64,000 bases of DNA from Paragorgia papillata (GCA_035771165.1 JAWNZC010000012.1:1654501-1718500), one strand, 5' to 3'; shown: positions 10,211 to 22,874, numbered from the stretch's first letter. Notes: generated by a model not told the origin, from the letters alone. Made by a program: numbers and translations.

Positions 10211-10834
10211 ATGTCATGACGTGACTTGCACTGGACTGGGTTTCGTCAATCACGTGATCAAGGCGTAAGATCATCGATCAGAAGCCTTATTCGTATGTAC
10301 GAACGTTGTACGAACGCTCACGAACGTAAGCCGAATTGCGCTTTAGCGAATGCGATATAGTAAGTGTTAACTGTTGTTCAACGATATCGAAGCAGTGTAT
10401 CGAAGACAAGAGTGGTGAGTGGATGTTAAGCAATTATAAAGACCTTTTCAAGGACGATAAGATTAATTTAGATTAATTTTATGCCCCCAAAAACACTCAG
10501 TATACCAATAAAGGCGAACACCAATGCAATTCCCATTGGGGTCGCTTGCTTCTGAGCGTGACCCACTATTCCCATGTGGGTCATTTGCCAACTGTTTGAG
10601 ACGATGACTCATTTGTTGAGAACGCAAAATCAAATCAGATGTTTGTAAGTAGTGTCTCAACACCATACTTCTTCACTGAAAATAATTTGTAAAAGGAGAA
10701 TGCGTTTTTTTTTTGTCTGAATTTAATAATTTGGGGGTTTTGTCGGCGGGGTTTTTGTCATGTGGGTTTTTTGTCGGTATCCCCGTGAGAGCGATTTGAA
10801 ATTCGTCCTAAAACAGTGTTGTGGGTCTCGAGAC

Positions 10835-11690
10835 CATGGTCTAGGCGTGGCATGGTCTAGGCGTTACATGGTCTAGGTATGACATGGTCTATAGGCGTGA
10901 CATGGTCTATAGGTGTGACATGGTCTATAGGCGTGACATGGTCTATAGGTGTGACATGGTCTAGGCATGACATGGTCTATAGGTGTGACATGGTCTATAG
11001 GCGTGACATGGTCTATAGGTGTGACATGGTCTATAGGCATGACATGGTCTATAGGCATGACATGGTCTATGCGTGACATGGTCTATAGGCGTGACATGAT
11101 CTATAGGCGTGACATGGTCTATAGGTGTGGCATGGTCTAGGCATGACATGGTCTAGGCGTGACATGGTCTATGCATGACATGGTCTATAGGCGTGACATG
11201 GTCTATAGGTGTGGCATGGTCTAGGCGTGACAAGGTCTCGGCATGACATGGTGTAGGCATGACATGGGCTACGCGTGACATGCGTGACATGGTTTAAGCG
11301 TGGCATGGTCTATGCATGACATGGTTTATAGGCGTGACATGGTCTCGGCGCATGGTCTAGGAGTGACATCGTCTATAAGCGTGACATGGTCTCGGCGTGA
11401 CATGGTCTATAGGCGTTGACATGGTCTAGGCGTGACATGGTCCCGGGGTGCCATGGTCTCGGCGTGATATTATCTAGGTATGACATGGTGTAGCCGTCTA
11501 GGCATGACATGGTCTCGGTCTGGACAAGACATAGTCTCGTCTTTGCAAGGCATCGGGTCTTATCTCGGTCTGCCCAAGACATGGTCTCGGTTTGGGCAAA
11601 ACATCAGGTCTTATCTCGGTCTGCGCAAGACATGGTCTCGGTTTGGGCAAGACACAGTCTTGTCTGGGCATGACATCAAAACACCCTCAA
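10835..11690. repeat. 18-bp minisatellite (GACATGGTCTATAGGCGT)
   Basis: About 35 copies of an 18-bp unit from 10835 to 11480, often with the ATA of CTATAGG lost. It grades into longer related units (TTATCTCGGTCTG, GGCAAGACATGGTCTCGG) up to 11690. The same longer unit reappears at 12715-12780 after a 972-bp MITE, so the array was once continuous. Confidence 0.9.
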
Positions 11691-11736
11691 GTCCTCTGGT
11701 AAAAATGTAGCTACCTAGATTGCTCAAATTACTTAA

Positions 11737-12708
11737 AGGTCAACTATACCTTTTGAGGTTATTATATTTTCTGGTAAATTCGAAAACTTTTATTCCAAAA
11801 CCGAAGAAAAAATTAAAATCGGTCACTCGGTTCTGCTTTTATGTTCTGTCAAAGATCGCGTTTTGGGCATTTTTCTGAACCATATTTAAACAACGACCAC
11901 GTTAAAAGGTAGTCTGGCACTAGCAAACTTGTGACGTCATACCGGTAAAACAGAGCTCGATTCGGCAAAAGGCTGCAACATTGTCAACATGTAGCCTGCG
12001 TGCAGACTAACCAGGAGAGTTTTTCGAAAAGATACCCGGCCACAAGTTCGACTCCACGACTTATCAAGAATGGCTATGATATTTTAGCTTACCAAACGGT
12101 ACAGCAGTACAACGGGTTTTCGCAAGAAAAAAACACTACGCCTAGTATGGAGGGGAAGAAGGGTACGATTCATTTTTGTCTTGATAAGACAAAACTATTG
12201 AGTTTTAAACTACTGTATATTGTTAGTTCTAACTATTGAGTTATTGATTTGACAGAAGCCTGGATATACATTGTTCGTCAGAACTGCAGTTTTGCTTTTG
12301 CGAAATTGGATCTGCTGCCGTAGCTTCATCTATTTCACCTTCTACTTTAAATATCGCAAAACTCACCCAAATACAATTAAGAAGACTCGTTGACAGAGTG
12401 TGAAGAAGATATACCTTAAAATGCCCCAAAATAATAAAAATACACGTATTTGCATGAGTAAGTAGGTGGCAAACCAAAGCTCGAACATTGGAATATTTCT
12501 GCGGTAATTAGGCAACTTACCGGTATGACGTCACCGAATATGTAGTACCCATTCTTCTAAACAACTCGGTCGTGCATCAAGAGGTACTTAGAATCTCCCC
12601 CAGTAAGTCATGCGCTTTTACTCCAAATTCATTTTTTTCTTCAATTTGGGGAAATTAGATGATAACTGCTTTGAAAATATATATAACCTCAAAAGGTATA
12701 GTTGACCT
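11737..12708. mobile_element. TTAA-flanked MITE inserted in the minisatellite
   Basis: TIRs AGGTCAACTATACCTTTTGA and TCAAAAGGTATAGTTGACCT flanked by TTAA (11733-11736 and 12709-12712). TTAA duplications are known for piggyBac and Kolobok elements; AGG termini fit Kolobok slightly better. The 79- and 78-codon frames inside are not recognisable. Confidence 0.85.
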
Positions 12709-12994
12709 TTAAAAGGTTTTATCTCGGTCTGGGCAAGCCATGGTCTCCGTCTCGACATGACGTGACCTCGGTCGCATGTTTTTTTTTGTCGGCATGCTCC
12801 TGCTTGGTTTCTTCACTTACATACATCATTGCGCGCGCGCGTGCGTGCATGTATTCTTCGTGTGCGTGTTTATTCAGTCTTCATGCGCGTGCTTGTTTCC
12901 TTCAATTCCATGCAACAGAAAATATACAGCGATGGTGATTTTCATCAAATATATAGAGAATAATACATGGATGTGTGGAAATATGACATTTATT

Positions 12995-13265
12995 TCGAGT
13001 GTTGACCAGGATATCTCACGAGTGAGCAAAGCGAACGATCCGAGTGAGATATCTTGGTCAACACGGGAAAAAGTCTTATTTAATATGTTCTGTTTATTAT
13101 ATAAAACAATAGTCCTATTTCCCCACAAAAATAGAGCAGTAAACTCTAATACGTCTCACGATAATCGACACATGTGAGATTATCATAAATAATCACATGT
13201 GAGATTATCGTTTTTATTGGTGGCGGAAACATCAATAAAACACTCTATTTTATATAATAAATTTC
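12995..13265. repeat. Foldback sequences
   Basis: A hairpin at 12998-13062 pairs GTGTTGACCAGGATATCTCAC with its complement around AGCAAAGCGAACG. Further on, TTTATTATATAAAA (13092) and TTTTATATAATAAA (13262) bound a second inverted element holding two copies of CACATGTGAGATTATC. Confidence 0.6.
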
Positions 13266-13393
13266 TTTAAATACTTGACGTATGCGTATAATTAATTTAT
13301 TCATACATTGTTTTACTAATAACTGTCTAAACTATACGCTGCATTTTTTCCCCTCTTTTTTTAATAGTTTGCGTTTTTACTCTGTTTTCATTT

Positions 13394-13566
13394 AGTGCCG
13401 TAGGAAGCTCTTCTGGATTGGGGGGTCTGTAAAGAACATTTAGGGGGATCTGAAAATCTAAGGCCTCTGAAATGCTCTTTCCAGCATTTTGAGACCACTT
13501 TGGACCAAAATTTTCGTTTATTCACAAATCATTGGGGGGGGGGGGGGGGCGGTTGCTACGGCCCTG
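13394..13566. mobile_element. Small hAT-like MITE (AGTGCCGTAG termini)
   Basis: TTTAGTGCCGTAGGAAGC at 13392 mirrors GTTGCTACGGCCCTGA at 13551, with a 17-G run before the right end. The internal text (TGAAATGCTCTTTCCAGCATT) resembles that at 19110-19150 next to CAGTGGTGTAGCCAGGGT. It is probably a family related to CAGTGGCGTAGCC elements; no clean TSD was seen. Confidence 0.5.
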
Positions 13567-13599
13567 ATTTAATATCAAACATATTATCACTTGAAAATT

Positions 13600-13842
13600 C
13601 TACATGTTTGGCGTTGTGAGAGAAACACGCGCAAAACTTCCTTCGAATTAAGTTTGGTTTGATAATAGCAAAGATATATAACCTCTGATGCACATGTGAC
13701 GTCAAGTTGTTTATTTACATTTCAAACAAACTGAACTATCTCAATAACGAAGCAAGGAAACGAAAAACTGCAAAAGATGTTACTCTATCATTTTAAGTGT
13801 TCTTTCAAATAAGACAAACTTAATTTTCGTTTCATGTGCACT
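13600..13842. mobile_element. Right arm of the TTAA hairpin family
   Basis: The sequence from GATAATAGCAAAGATATATA to TTTCATGTGCACT matches the right half of the 58560-58942 element and ends at TTAA (13843-13846). The left arm is missing, leaving a solo arm. Confidence 0.65.
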
Positions 13843-14179
13843 TTAAGTCTGTCAATGTAAGGACCACCCACCCCCTGTATGTAGCAGGCCACTGACCCCA
13901 CAATTTGTGAGTACGACTGACCTAGCAAAGTTCTATGGGTAATTTATATAATCTGGAGTCAAAAATATTGTTGTGTAGTGGGGGGTGCTACGTGGTCGAC
14001 GTTTTCTCGCTTCTCCTCCTCGACTATAAAATGCTTCCTACGCCCCTGAATTTTGCTGTCAATACTGCCGGATCGCACGGCAAAGAAAACATACCGGTAC
14101 CGTAGTTTGGCTGTAAAAGTACTCGGTGATAACCGTAATTTAATATTTTTTAACACTTCTTGTTGAGAAAACCCCAGTG

Positions 14180-16085
14180 GGACCAACCATAGCCACTGGA
14201 AAGGGAGAGGGCTGTGAAACTCCGCTCTGAAACAATAGAACTTCCGGTTTGATGTTAAAAATTTCACGCCTGAGCGTCACGTGATCTTGAACCGGCATGG
14301 CCAGTGTATTCTTTCATATGGCTTACATTAGATTATAACCTTGTTCTTCGTTAAACTGCACGATGTCGGTTATGGTGACTTCTAAAAATCCACAAGAAAC
14401 ATGATATTTACAAGTCCAAAGGAGTACCCTTGTATTTCGTTAACAAAATTCGGTAGGAATTCGGTTTTTGACGACCTACGAACTTAAGACAGCGACAGTG
14501 CTGTATAGTGTAACTGTAGTCCGTCATTTTTATGACAAATTTTATATTTTACATTGATTCTGCGTTAATTTTAGATATTAGTTTATTCAATAATATGATT
14601 GTGTGCACAAAGAAATCACCTCAAAAAGATCGGATTGGTTTTAACAGGACCGTGAGAGTTTTTAAGTCGCGCATTTCTCAAATAAGACGTAAACAAATAT
14701 ATATGGTGGTGCATCGTTGTGTAGATGATCGTTCGGTGACATTAAAATGATCATCCCTTGAACATTACACAATCGTATCAAGCGCTAACTCATGCATGGC
14801 TCACTCAAATAATTCACACTCTGGCATTGTGAGAAAATTAGCCGTAGCGCGAACTATTTTCTCCCCGCCGGACTAATTATTGTAAACAAACATTTATAAG
14901 ATTCTCAGCTACAAAAATCTGGGAAAATATTCCCAGTGATTTAAAAACCCTGTCTGTTTCAATGTAAAAAATATTAAGTCACCAAGGTTGATCTGAATTT
15001 AATTTTCGTATTATACAATGTCTATTTTCTTACTTCGACACGATCTTAATATTTCATCCTCTGCTGATCCCCAACTTATTAATATGTCAAGGCAGTGATT
15101 AAACTCGAAAGCTTTATACTTTAATTACACTCTCACATATGTATATTCTTTCATAAAATATTTTGTTTTATATTTAACTCTGATTTATTTATGTATCACT
15201 ATGTAAACTTTGTATTTTTCATTGTAAGTATTAAAAATAGTGTGAATAAATTGAAATTATCATAAATCGCCGCATGTCTACAAATTATTAATAAAAGAAA
15301 ACCAAGGAACAACGCAGTCGAAAAGCATTTGTCGTCTCCGTGCCATTATTAAATCGGAGTTTTGCACTTTTGTTGTCAGATGGCAATGTTTCTTAATACT
15401 TTAGTTATTCTAATAAACTGATACGCATACGACAATTGCCAGTCCTCACCGTTGTTTATGAAACGCAATACACCAGACATTTAGTGCATTTAATATTCAA
15501 TGAAGGCAACTCAACTTACGACATATAATTTAGCACAACCATTCATATTAAGACAAAAGCGAATTTTAGTTTTACTGTTAGCAAAACAGTATTGTATCAT
15601 TATTTTACCTCGGCTCTCACCGTGTTCGGTCCGACCACTGATCGTTTATTCGAATTTACTGCACTTTATTAAATATTCTTTGCAAAGGGAGTTTTCATGA
15701 GGGACCATCTATGCATATAATGTCCAAATGAAGTGGAATTTATATCGAAACCACCACGGAAGAACTTCGTTGTAGCACTTGTAGGTACGCGCCTCGCTGC
15801 TCTAATGTAAAATCTTGCTTTTTAGTGCTCAATCATGCAGGTTCAACGTCACGTCACAGAATAAATACTAAGCAGAAGGCCCACTCAGGGGTACCTCACT
15901 CACTCCAAATTTGTTACATGTAAATTGATGAAGTATTTTATTAGGGGCTGATTACATGAGTTTGATTTTGTTCTTTTCTTGTAATTTTAGTAAATAATCA
16001 CGTGATCTTGAATTTGGCGAACAATAACATAAATCTCAGTCACGCCCACTTTCACAGCCCTCTCCCTTTCCAGTGGCTATGGACC
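14180..16085. repeat. Inverted 38-bp repeat 1.85 kb apart, AT-rich gene-less interior
   Basis: CCATAGCCACTGGAAAGGGA (14187) has its complement TCCCTTTCCAGTGGCTATGG at 16063, the match covering about 38 bp. CACGTGATCTTGAA occurs in both flanks. This may be a 1.9-kb element. The interior shows no convincing coding signal or other structure. Confidence 0.5.
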
Positions 16086-16812
16086 AACTGAGTTATGGCG
16101 GGAAAAGTCGAATATGATACCATAACCTCGTACCATAACATCGGCTGCAGGAAGATCTAATCAAGGTCGGGTCAGATTCGGAAAAATTCTTGCACCATTT
16201 TGACTGGAGAAAAATCAGAGAAATGATCGGGAAACGTCGACGAACAATCTTTTTTACCAAACTTGCTGGAACTTCAGAGTGCGAGAATTCGAACAATGTT
16301 GTCGTTCAATAAAACTATAAAAGCATGTTCGAGGAAAACAGAACCAAAACAGGTATGATTCGAGCTAGTTTCCTTTAACCTTGTAGACTTTATATTAATA
16401 TATATACATAGGCGAGGGCAGAAACGAAGCGAAGAATTTGCAAAACCGGTCGGTTTCAAACTTAATGACTTTAGTCCTCACTCCTCAAACCTCAGCTATA
16501 AATTTAATATGTTTACAACTTAATTTAGACCGCAACTTGACTGGAACAACGGTCATTAACGACACTAAAAAGCAAACCACAGTACTGTAGCTGTTTCAGT
16601 CTACTTATAAGTAATTCTATAAAGCTTGTTCTAGACTTACAGCTAAACATGAACACAACACCTTATACATGTAGACTACTGTATACCAGAGAAGACACTT
16701 TACAGGCCTTTACATAAAGACCATAAATTAACTATAATGTATTCAAGCATTGGACCTACTATAAACTAGCGTTCTTTATTAATATTAAATATGTGACTTT
16801 TGTTTTAATATT

Positions 16813-17107
16813 TCAACTTGTCTCCTCAAGTTTCCTTTTGTTTTTCTTAGGGTGTCTTGAACGGCTTTTGGCCTTACAGAGGGGACAGATTGGTGCATTT
16901 CTGTGGATTTGTTGGTGACATGACAGACAGGACTTCATTGGTGGTGGTTGTTGTCTGAATGGTCGTCCATCGACTGGGCTCATGGGTTTGCTGATAAGCT
17001 GGTTGGCAGCGGCAGTGGCTGCCATGATCTGCGATGTCACCGAATGAGGTAAGAGATCTGGTGGTGTTGGCAGCCAGGTTGTGATGCTTCGGTTGTTGTT
17101 GAGGTAA
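16813..17107 (-). CDS. ZC4H2: ZC4H2 exon 4 (C4H2 finger, stop)
   Basis: After acceptor TTTATTTTAG the first T completes GAT(D), giving KKDYLNNN, matching LDYFEKQ in vertebrates. It carries [20 protein letters not shown] and ends LEETS, TGA at 16815-16813. Confidence 0.97.
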
Positions 17108-17226
17108 CTAAAATAAAGAAATCTATTCAGCTCAGGTCAATCAACATACTTGGCATCATCAAGAGGAGCATGTGCCCTCCCCCCAAAAAATAAATAAATT
17201 AAAAAATTAAGTAACAAAAAAACAAC

Positions 17227-17280
<54 letters not shown>

Positions 17281-20200
17281 AAAGCAAAAAAAAACAAGAA
17301 TCAAAAGTCCATTGCAACAGTAATCAATGCACCTTGGCAACAGAAATTGGACTGTAGTTGTCCCTACAACTTTGGACCTGTGGAGTGGCATAAGATTTCC
17401 TACAGTATAAAGTTACTCTACTGTGATGCAATACTGTACTAGTGATTGTGAGTTGCACAATCAATGACTGACATCACACTGTATAAATTAAAGTTAAGAT
17501 ATTGGAGGTTGTTACTATATTTTAATTAGTGGGCTTTCAAGATGGAAATAAACAAAAATCTTAGGCTTCCTGGGGAAGCAACTTTTTTTGAGAGAGAGAT
17601 GCCCCCAAACCCTTCAGAAATTAAATCAAGGCTTGCCAAAAACATCTTTCTGCCCCCACACTCAAAAACAGATCTTTCATCACTGCTGCATAAAACTACA
17701 TGGTTCAACAGTTTTGCTTGACAGACAAATTGTTTGCACATACATGTACACTTACTCTTTTTTCAGTTTGTCTTCATCAGGAATTCCAGGTAGTTTATCT
17801 AAACCCAAAGAATCCCTCATCTTGTCAATTTCTTCTTTCAACGGTGCATAATCTGCATGAAGTCTGCGGACATTCTCTAAACAACGATCTCTTGATGTCT
17901 GGGATTGTTTCATTGTTGTCTCCATCTGTTGAAATAAACCACTTCTCTAATTACTGACACAGCATAAGTGGCTGCAGGTGCAGCCTGTGATTAAGCAGCT
18001 CCATATACCTGTACTCATACCTCCCCCCAAAGGAGCTTATTGTAAGTTATAAAATAGAAATGCTTAAATTTTTATTCTAAGTGAAATTTCTGATCACTTC
18101 ATAGTACTAAATCAAATGGAATGAATTTTTGTAATACTGTACATACTTAAACTTAAATGTAGGTGTCTGACCCCCAAGTGGGCAAACTACCCCCACTACT
18201 TTCGACTAGTTTTGGGGGTGATGTACAGTACAGTACAGATAGATTTGTTTTGCCCTCACAAAATTTTTCTGTAGAGTGTCTGAACTGTGAAGCAATAACA
18301 GCTATTGTGAATCACACCATCACATGATCTGAATAGATTATGCTAGAGTATTGGAGGTTGCAGCAAAAAAAGGCTCCTGGAGATTCAAAATCTTTTCTGG
18401 GGGGACTACTGTACTGATATGTCCAGACCCACTTAGGAAATCGACAAAACTTATTCCTTCCACAAACTCATTTCTGCCCCCACACTTGAAACTTCAATTG
18501 CATGATTGATTTAATACTTAATAACTTATCAACTGGGTGATTGATGATAGACGTATAGAATCATGAATAAAAACATACCATATTTATATCAGCATGAATG
18601 AGACGTAGTTCTTCAACATGTGTCATCTTTTCTTGAAGTAATTGTTCCATTTCTGCTTGATACTCCCTGAGACACTTATCCTCTCTTTCTGTTGTTTCCC
18701 ATTCTTGCATGAGATGATTTTTCAGTCTATCAAGCTGTTCCATTTTTACTCTACAAACACAGTAACTTCTGTAGTAAGTACACTACCATAACCCACAGTA
18801 GGCTAAGCTGCTTGTATAGAGCATTTTCATCTGATGTCACGGCGGCCATATTGGTGTACCAAAACAATGAAATGGTGGCCATATTGGTGTACGGTATGGG
18901 AATTAGCTCTTTCTTATTCAAATATTTTGTATTGTTTCACCACCCCCATGGGGCCACCGATCACGTGAGTGAAAACGGTCCATTGCTAGTTAAATGACAT
19001 ATAAGTTGAGCAGTGGTGTAGCCAGGGTCTTGGGTTGGGGGGGGGGGGGGTGGGAAGAACATCGGTCTCCTAGGGGGGTCTGGGGGTATGCTCCCCTGGA
19101 AAATGTTGGATTTCTAGGGTCTCTGAAACACTATTTCCTGCATTTTGAGGCATTGAAGTATTTAAGAGTAATCTGAAAGCCTTAAATTACATAATTTTGT
19201 TAAAATCAATCATTAATCAGTTAAATGAATCAGTTAAAATCAACCATTACAGTTGTGGCATTAGAAGCGTTCCCGAAAAAAGGTTGAGCAGTTCATTTCC
19301 TAACATTTACCAATTCATTTGATGACTTCCTCAAAATTATAGTTGATGAAGTTCATTGACAAATTGCCAATTCAAACTACTTTACACTTCCTGCTTTCAT
19401 CCTATTGGTTACTTATTTACTAAGCAGAACGTGATTGGTCAATTCCCAAGCTAATACCAGGAAGTTGCCAACATTTCAGGGAAGTTAGCAATTTTCGAGG
19501 AACTTATCAAATGAATTGGTAAAATTATGAAATGAACTGTTCAACATTTTTCGGAATGCTTCTATTGTCACGACAGTAAGTCTTTTCATTATAAGTTTTT
19601 TTTTGGCCAAACACAGGAGCAAGTACATGTATTCCAAGAGCTAGCTTGCATGGCCAGCTTGTGAACAAGGCTCCTCAAAATAGAAACTTGTCAAGGAAAC
19701 ACTTGATATATTGTGGCATGACATTTTGAATTAATGCATAAGGTTGTCAGGGGTTTTGCGATGGAAAGTCACAGTATTCAAAACTCATTAAATTTTAATG
19801 AAAAAATCTGTACGAATCCTCCTGAACAAATTATACAGTAAAACCCTATTTAATTTTATGGAGTGAGACATTTAACATATATGATAAAAAATAAACAACA
19901 AGCCTTTTATATTACATGTATATCACTCTCATCATATATAACTGTATATATACAACATGACACCACATCAATAAAAGATCTCTAGTTTTGTGGTGCAGCT
20001 TATAACCGCACACAGCACTCCACTTTTGTGTCACTTTGTAAATGACAGTCAGCAAGACTTAAAAATAAAATAAATCCCTCTGTTTATGTGATACAAGGTG
20101 ACACCTGCTGTGAATTTTATTAGACAGATGTAAAGTCAAAAAATTTAATCAGCTAGACTAAGAATTAAAATTTTAACATGTATTATATTCATGTAAATTA

Positions 20201-22874
20201 TTGCAGGTAGCAAAGAAGTTTTCTAAATAGCTGGACTTTTCTTTAAATTAATTGGGTCTCCATCCTATACAATCAATGCAAAAATTAATGCACATCTGCA
20301 GTATTTTTGTGATGTTTGTCTTTGTATGATCAGGTATTGATTTTTTTTGCTTCGAGTATGCTTTATAATTGGGAGAAAGAAAACTAATTCAGTTGAGTTG
20401 AAAGAAAACTAATTCAGTTGAGTTGTGAATAACTTACTCTTTACAAAAAAAATAATATTTTAATTTCATTTCTTTTTCAAACTCTGCTTCATCAGGTCTG
20501 TTGAATTGGCTTATAAAATCAAGTCATTCAATTTTATATAAAAAATATTTGATGGTAACTAAACATTTCTTATATGTGGGCCTTCAAACCAATAAATAAT
20601 AAAATATGGTACAGTATGTACAAATATAGCAGTATATGAATGACATATATATATATATATATATATATATGCAAACAGAATTTAGTCAATACAGACTGAA
20701 TTATTAATAAAACAATTATCACTATTCAGAGTTACGAGCTAGTGCATTTATCTGAATATAAATACACCACAGCCTGCATAAGACACATTTTTAAGATATT
20801 AATAAGTTAGAATAGAACTTCACTGAGACATTGGAGCAATATTTTGTAAGTTACATTATCTGCAAAACATTGGATTATTAGCAAAATCTGACCAACCGTC
20901 GTGGGTGTCATATTAAGATTTTCCTGATTACGAGAAAAAGGTGTGTTTTGAGAGACAGTGTACAGTATATGCATCATGTGGTTTCATTTTGTATATTAAA
21001 TTTAATATAATCATTGAAGTTGACATTATTTGGCAGTCAAGTGTCTCTTTAGGTGAAGTTCAAACCAGATCTCTAAAAACACTGGCTTGGCCAAAATTGT
21101 GAAAAAAATATTGGCCATTGGATCAGCTAGCAAAATTCATTGACCCATAAAATAAAAATAATTATTGATATTGCTTCGATGTTTTTTCTCTAGGTTTTTC
21201 TAGATCATTCTGGCACTGTCAAATCTGCATATAGATCATTTGTTGTTGACAAGCATGTCAACTCAACTGCAAATAATTAATTTTAAATGGACCCAGAGGG
21301 TGTAGTTTGTTTGGGGCACACTTCTTCAAATATGTCAAAACACATTTAATATAGAATCGTGTGGGCAGAGAATAAAATTTTGCAGTCAGTCTTTTTTTTA
21401 CCAGTTAAATGCTTTTGTGAAAGTACAAAAATATTTAGAATAATCTGTAATTATATTCAGTATTGAATTCTTTTTTTTTGTTTAATTTATATATATATAT
21501 ATAATATAATATACAGTATATAATATAATATACAGTATATAATGTATATATATATATATATATATATTCAATTACATCATCAAGTTTTGGTGCTCATGCT
21601 GAATGGTTGCGGTGAATAAAGAGAAAAAGAAATTAAATATTATACTTAAACTACATCCTTGATATCAATTAGGAAAGAAATGCATTTCACATATTATATA
21701 AGCATTTATATAGAAAACTATAATCTCTAGACATTCAAAATATTAGCCATATATATTTACCGTTATAGCTTTATATGCACATGCAGAGTGAGACTTTATT
21801 TGATAAGCGCTAGAAACTTCGCTCAGCTCGTGAAATTCGAATATAATTATGTGCTCGCTTTAATCAAGCTCTCAGCTTTGCGACGGTTCAGTGGAAATGA
21901 GTATAGAATTAAAATTAATGACTTTTTGCGGAAGGGGGGGATATAATGTTCTTTATAGAGAAAGCAAATTGTAACAGTTCCTTCGATTAGTCGCAGCTAT
22001 ATGTCTGTCCTGATGAAGCTATAGCAGTTCTTTCCGAAATATATTTTATAAACCGCTCCTGAATGATCCCCACTGTATAAAAGGGAAAAATATTGATTGC
22101 CCTGGTAACCCTAAACCTACCTGAGATATTTAGCGTTATCGCTTTTGAAAAAAAAAGGGGCACGTGGACTGAAGGATATTGATCGCCTTGACGGATTGAA
22201 GGACGTGTTTTTATCCAAATGTGAGTGCTGAATGTATTCTGGGCCTTTGGTGGTTTCGAGTTTGATATCGTTTTGTGCCACTTGTTGTTCAAAGTATAAA
22301 CTTACTAATGTAGCGAAGTATGTGAGCTAATCCCCGACTATATCCCCGTAAAGTATACAAATTGATTTCGCAGATCGCAACATGGCGTTGTTTAATTTGA
22401 ACTAGAGACCTTGTGTTTCCAACGGGAACGTATTCGCTATCATTGTGTACGTGTATTTGTTTACAAACTCACTGTAGAGTATCGTCAGCGAAGGAGATCG
22501 ATCGAAAGATCTTGCGTTTAAAAAACCGTTAGGAATTAAAGGTTTGTGTAACCCGATCTCCTCGACAAGGTCGCTTCGTTTCGGGGTTTTATTCGCCGTA
22601 TAGAAATACCCACAGCGCTCTATATAGCTTCACTTCACCTGAAGTTATTTGGGTGGTTAAGCAACAAATTTCGTTCGGGCTAATTTAGTGCAGCTTCAGA
22701 AATGTCAAGTCAAGCGTGACTTTGGACTGGTGTGTTTATAAAGAAGATTGGAGCGAGTCGTACTCACCGTATTTCTTTGACCGTCTCGAGTTTGCAAGTC
22801 AAGGTCGCGTCGTCTTGGCCGCCGGGTGACGACGTTGTCTCCTCCAGATTGACACTGGTTGTTGAAACGGCCAT
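16813..22874 (-). CDS. ZC4H2: ZC4H2 zinc-finger protein, complete (four exons)
   Basis: Exons 22874-22768, 18750-18579, 17925-17756 and 17107-16813 sum to 744 nt: 247 codons plus stop, with matching phases at each junction. The family is nuclear, acts in neural and motor-neuron development and works with the E3 ligases RNF220/RLIM (established for vertebrates). Residues about 30-130 form a coiled coil containing [20 protein letters not shown], near identical to vertebrates. The C-terminus holds the C4H2 finger [18 protein letters not shown] (about residues 210-227, ligands C-C-H-H-C-C) followed by a basic tail [15 protein letters not shown], a likely nuclear signal. Human ZC4H2 is 224 residues; the extra length is mainly the N-terminus and the linker before the finger. 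The start at 22874 is chosen from the ATCATGG context and conserved [10 protein letters not shown]. Confidence 0.96.
17229..17282. repeat. (CAA)n microsatellite in ZC4H2 intron 3
   Basis: About 18 CAA/AAC triplets. The poly-Leu minus-strand frame here is an artefact. Confidence 0.95.
17756..17925 (-). CDS. ZC4H2: ZC4H2 exon 3
   Basis: After acceptor TTTCAACAG it reads [14 protein letters not shown] through [14 protein letters not shown] and SLGLDKLPG, ending KLKK plus GA at the donor GTAAGTG. Frames on the plus strand here are antisense shadows. Confidence 0.95.
18579..18750 (-). CDS. ZC4H2: ZC4H2 exon 2 (coiled coil)
   Basis: The acceptor GTTTGTAG gives the leading A that completes CGA(R), then [13 protein letters not shown]. 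The exon ends RLIHADINM at ATG-GTATGT. The local ATG at 18743 is internal. Confidence 0.95.
18833..18990. repeat. Dispersed repeat GTCACGGCGGCCATATT, copy 1
   Basis: Two tandem versions of GGCCATATTGGTGTAC around CAAAACAATGAAA, then TATTCAAATATTTTGTATTG and CCGATCACGTGAGTGAAA. The same layout recurs at 46813-46975 in the DYNLT intron. It lies upstream of ZC4H2 exon 2, inside intron 1. Confidence 0.7.
19009..19165. mobile_element. Left end of a CAGTGGCGTAGCC-type element
   Basis: CAGTGGTGTAGCCAGGGT, then a 13-G run and GGGGTCTGGGGGTATGCTCC. No matching right terminus was found, so it is a truncated copy in ZC4H2 intron 1. Confidence 0.45.
19262..19565. mobile_element. Foldback MITE with TAGAAGCGTTCC ends
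   Basis: The left arm TAGAAGCGTTCCCGAAAAAA, with AGCAGTTCATTTCCTAACAT and CAATTCATTTGATGACTTCC, is mirrored by TTATCAAATGAATTGG, AATGAACTGTTCAACATT and CGGAATGCTTCTA at the right. The arms are about 80 bp around a 145-bp core. A TA duplication is possible. Confidence 0.65.
19570..22690. other. ZC4H2 intron 1 remainder, no gene seen
   Basis: AT-rich, with (TA)n tracts at 20648-20672 and 21488-21567 and a tandem 26-bp duplication (GAAAGAAAACTAATTCAGTT) at 20385-20424. I see no exon-like frame with splice sites. Confidence 0.6.
22768..22874 (-). CDS. ZC4H2: ZC4H2 exon 1
   Basis: Encodes MAVSTTSV through CKLETVKEI plus two bases of an Arg codon, to the donor ACG-GTGAGTACG. An upstream in-frame Met (22988) exists, but its segment is not conserved with the family. 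Confidence 0.85.

Larger units (their letters stand above)
7856..10800. mobile_element. Outer foldback built of GACAAAAACCCC arms, with two nested MITEs
   Basis: The left arm (7856-8022) has GTGAGAGCGAATCCATGAC, then repeats of GACAAAAACCCCAC. The right arm (10719-10800) is its complement, ending CCCCGTGAGAGCGA. Between them sit two Mutator-like MITEs, 8023-9326 and 9401-10210. The arms and core were therefore one element before being split. Exact ends and superfamily are unresolved. Confidence 0.6.

Noticed and set aside
10873..11149. Frames of 62-68 codons with DHV/MVY repeats
   Set aside because: By-product of the 18-bp minisatellite.
17588..17957. Plus-strand frames of 85-87 codons
   Set aside because: Antisense to ZC4H2 exon 3, which has matching splice phases and clear homology.
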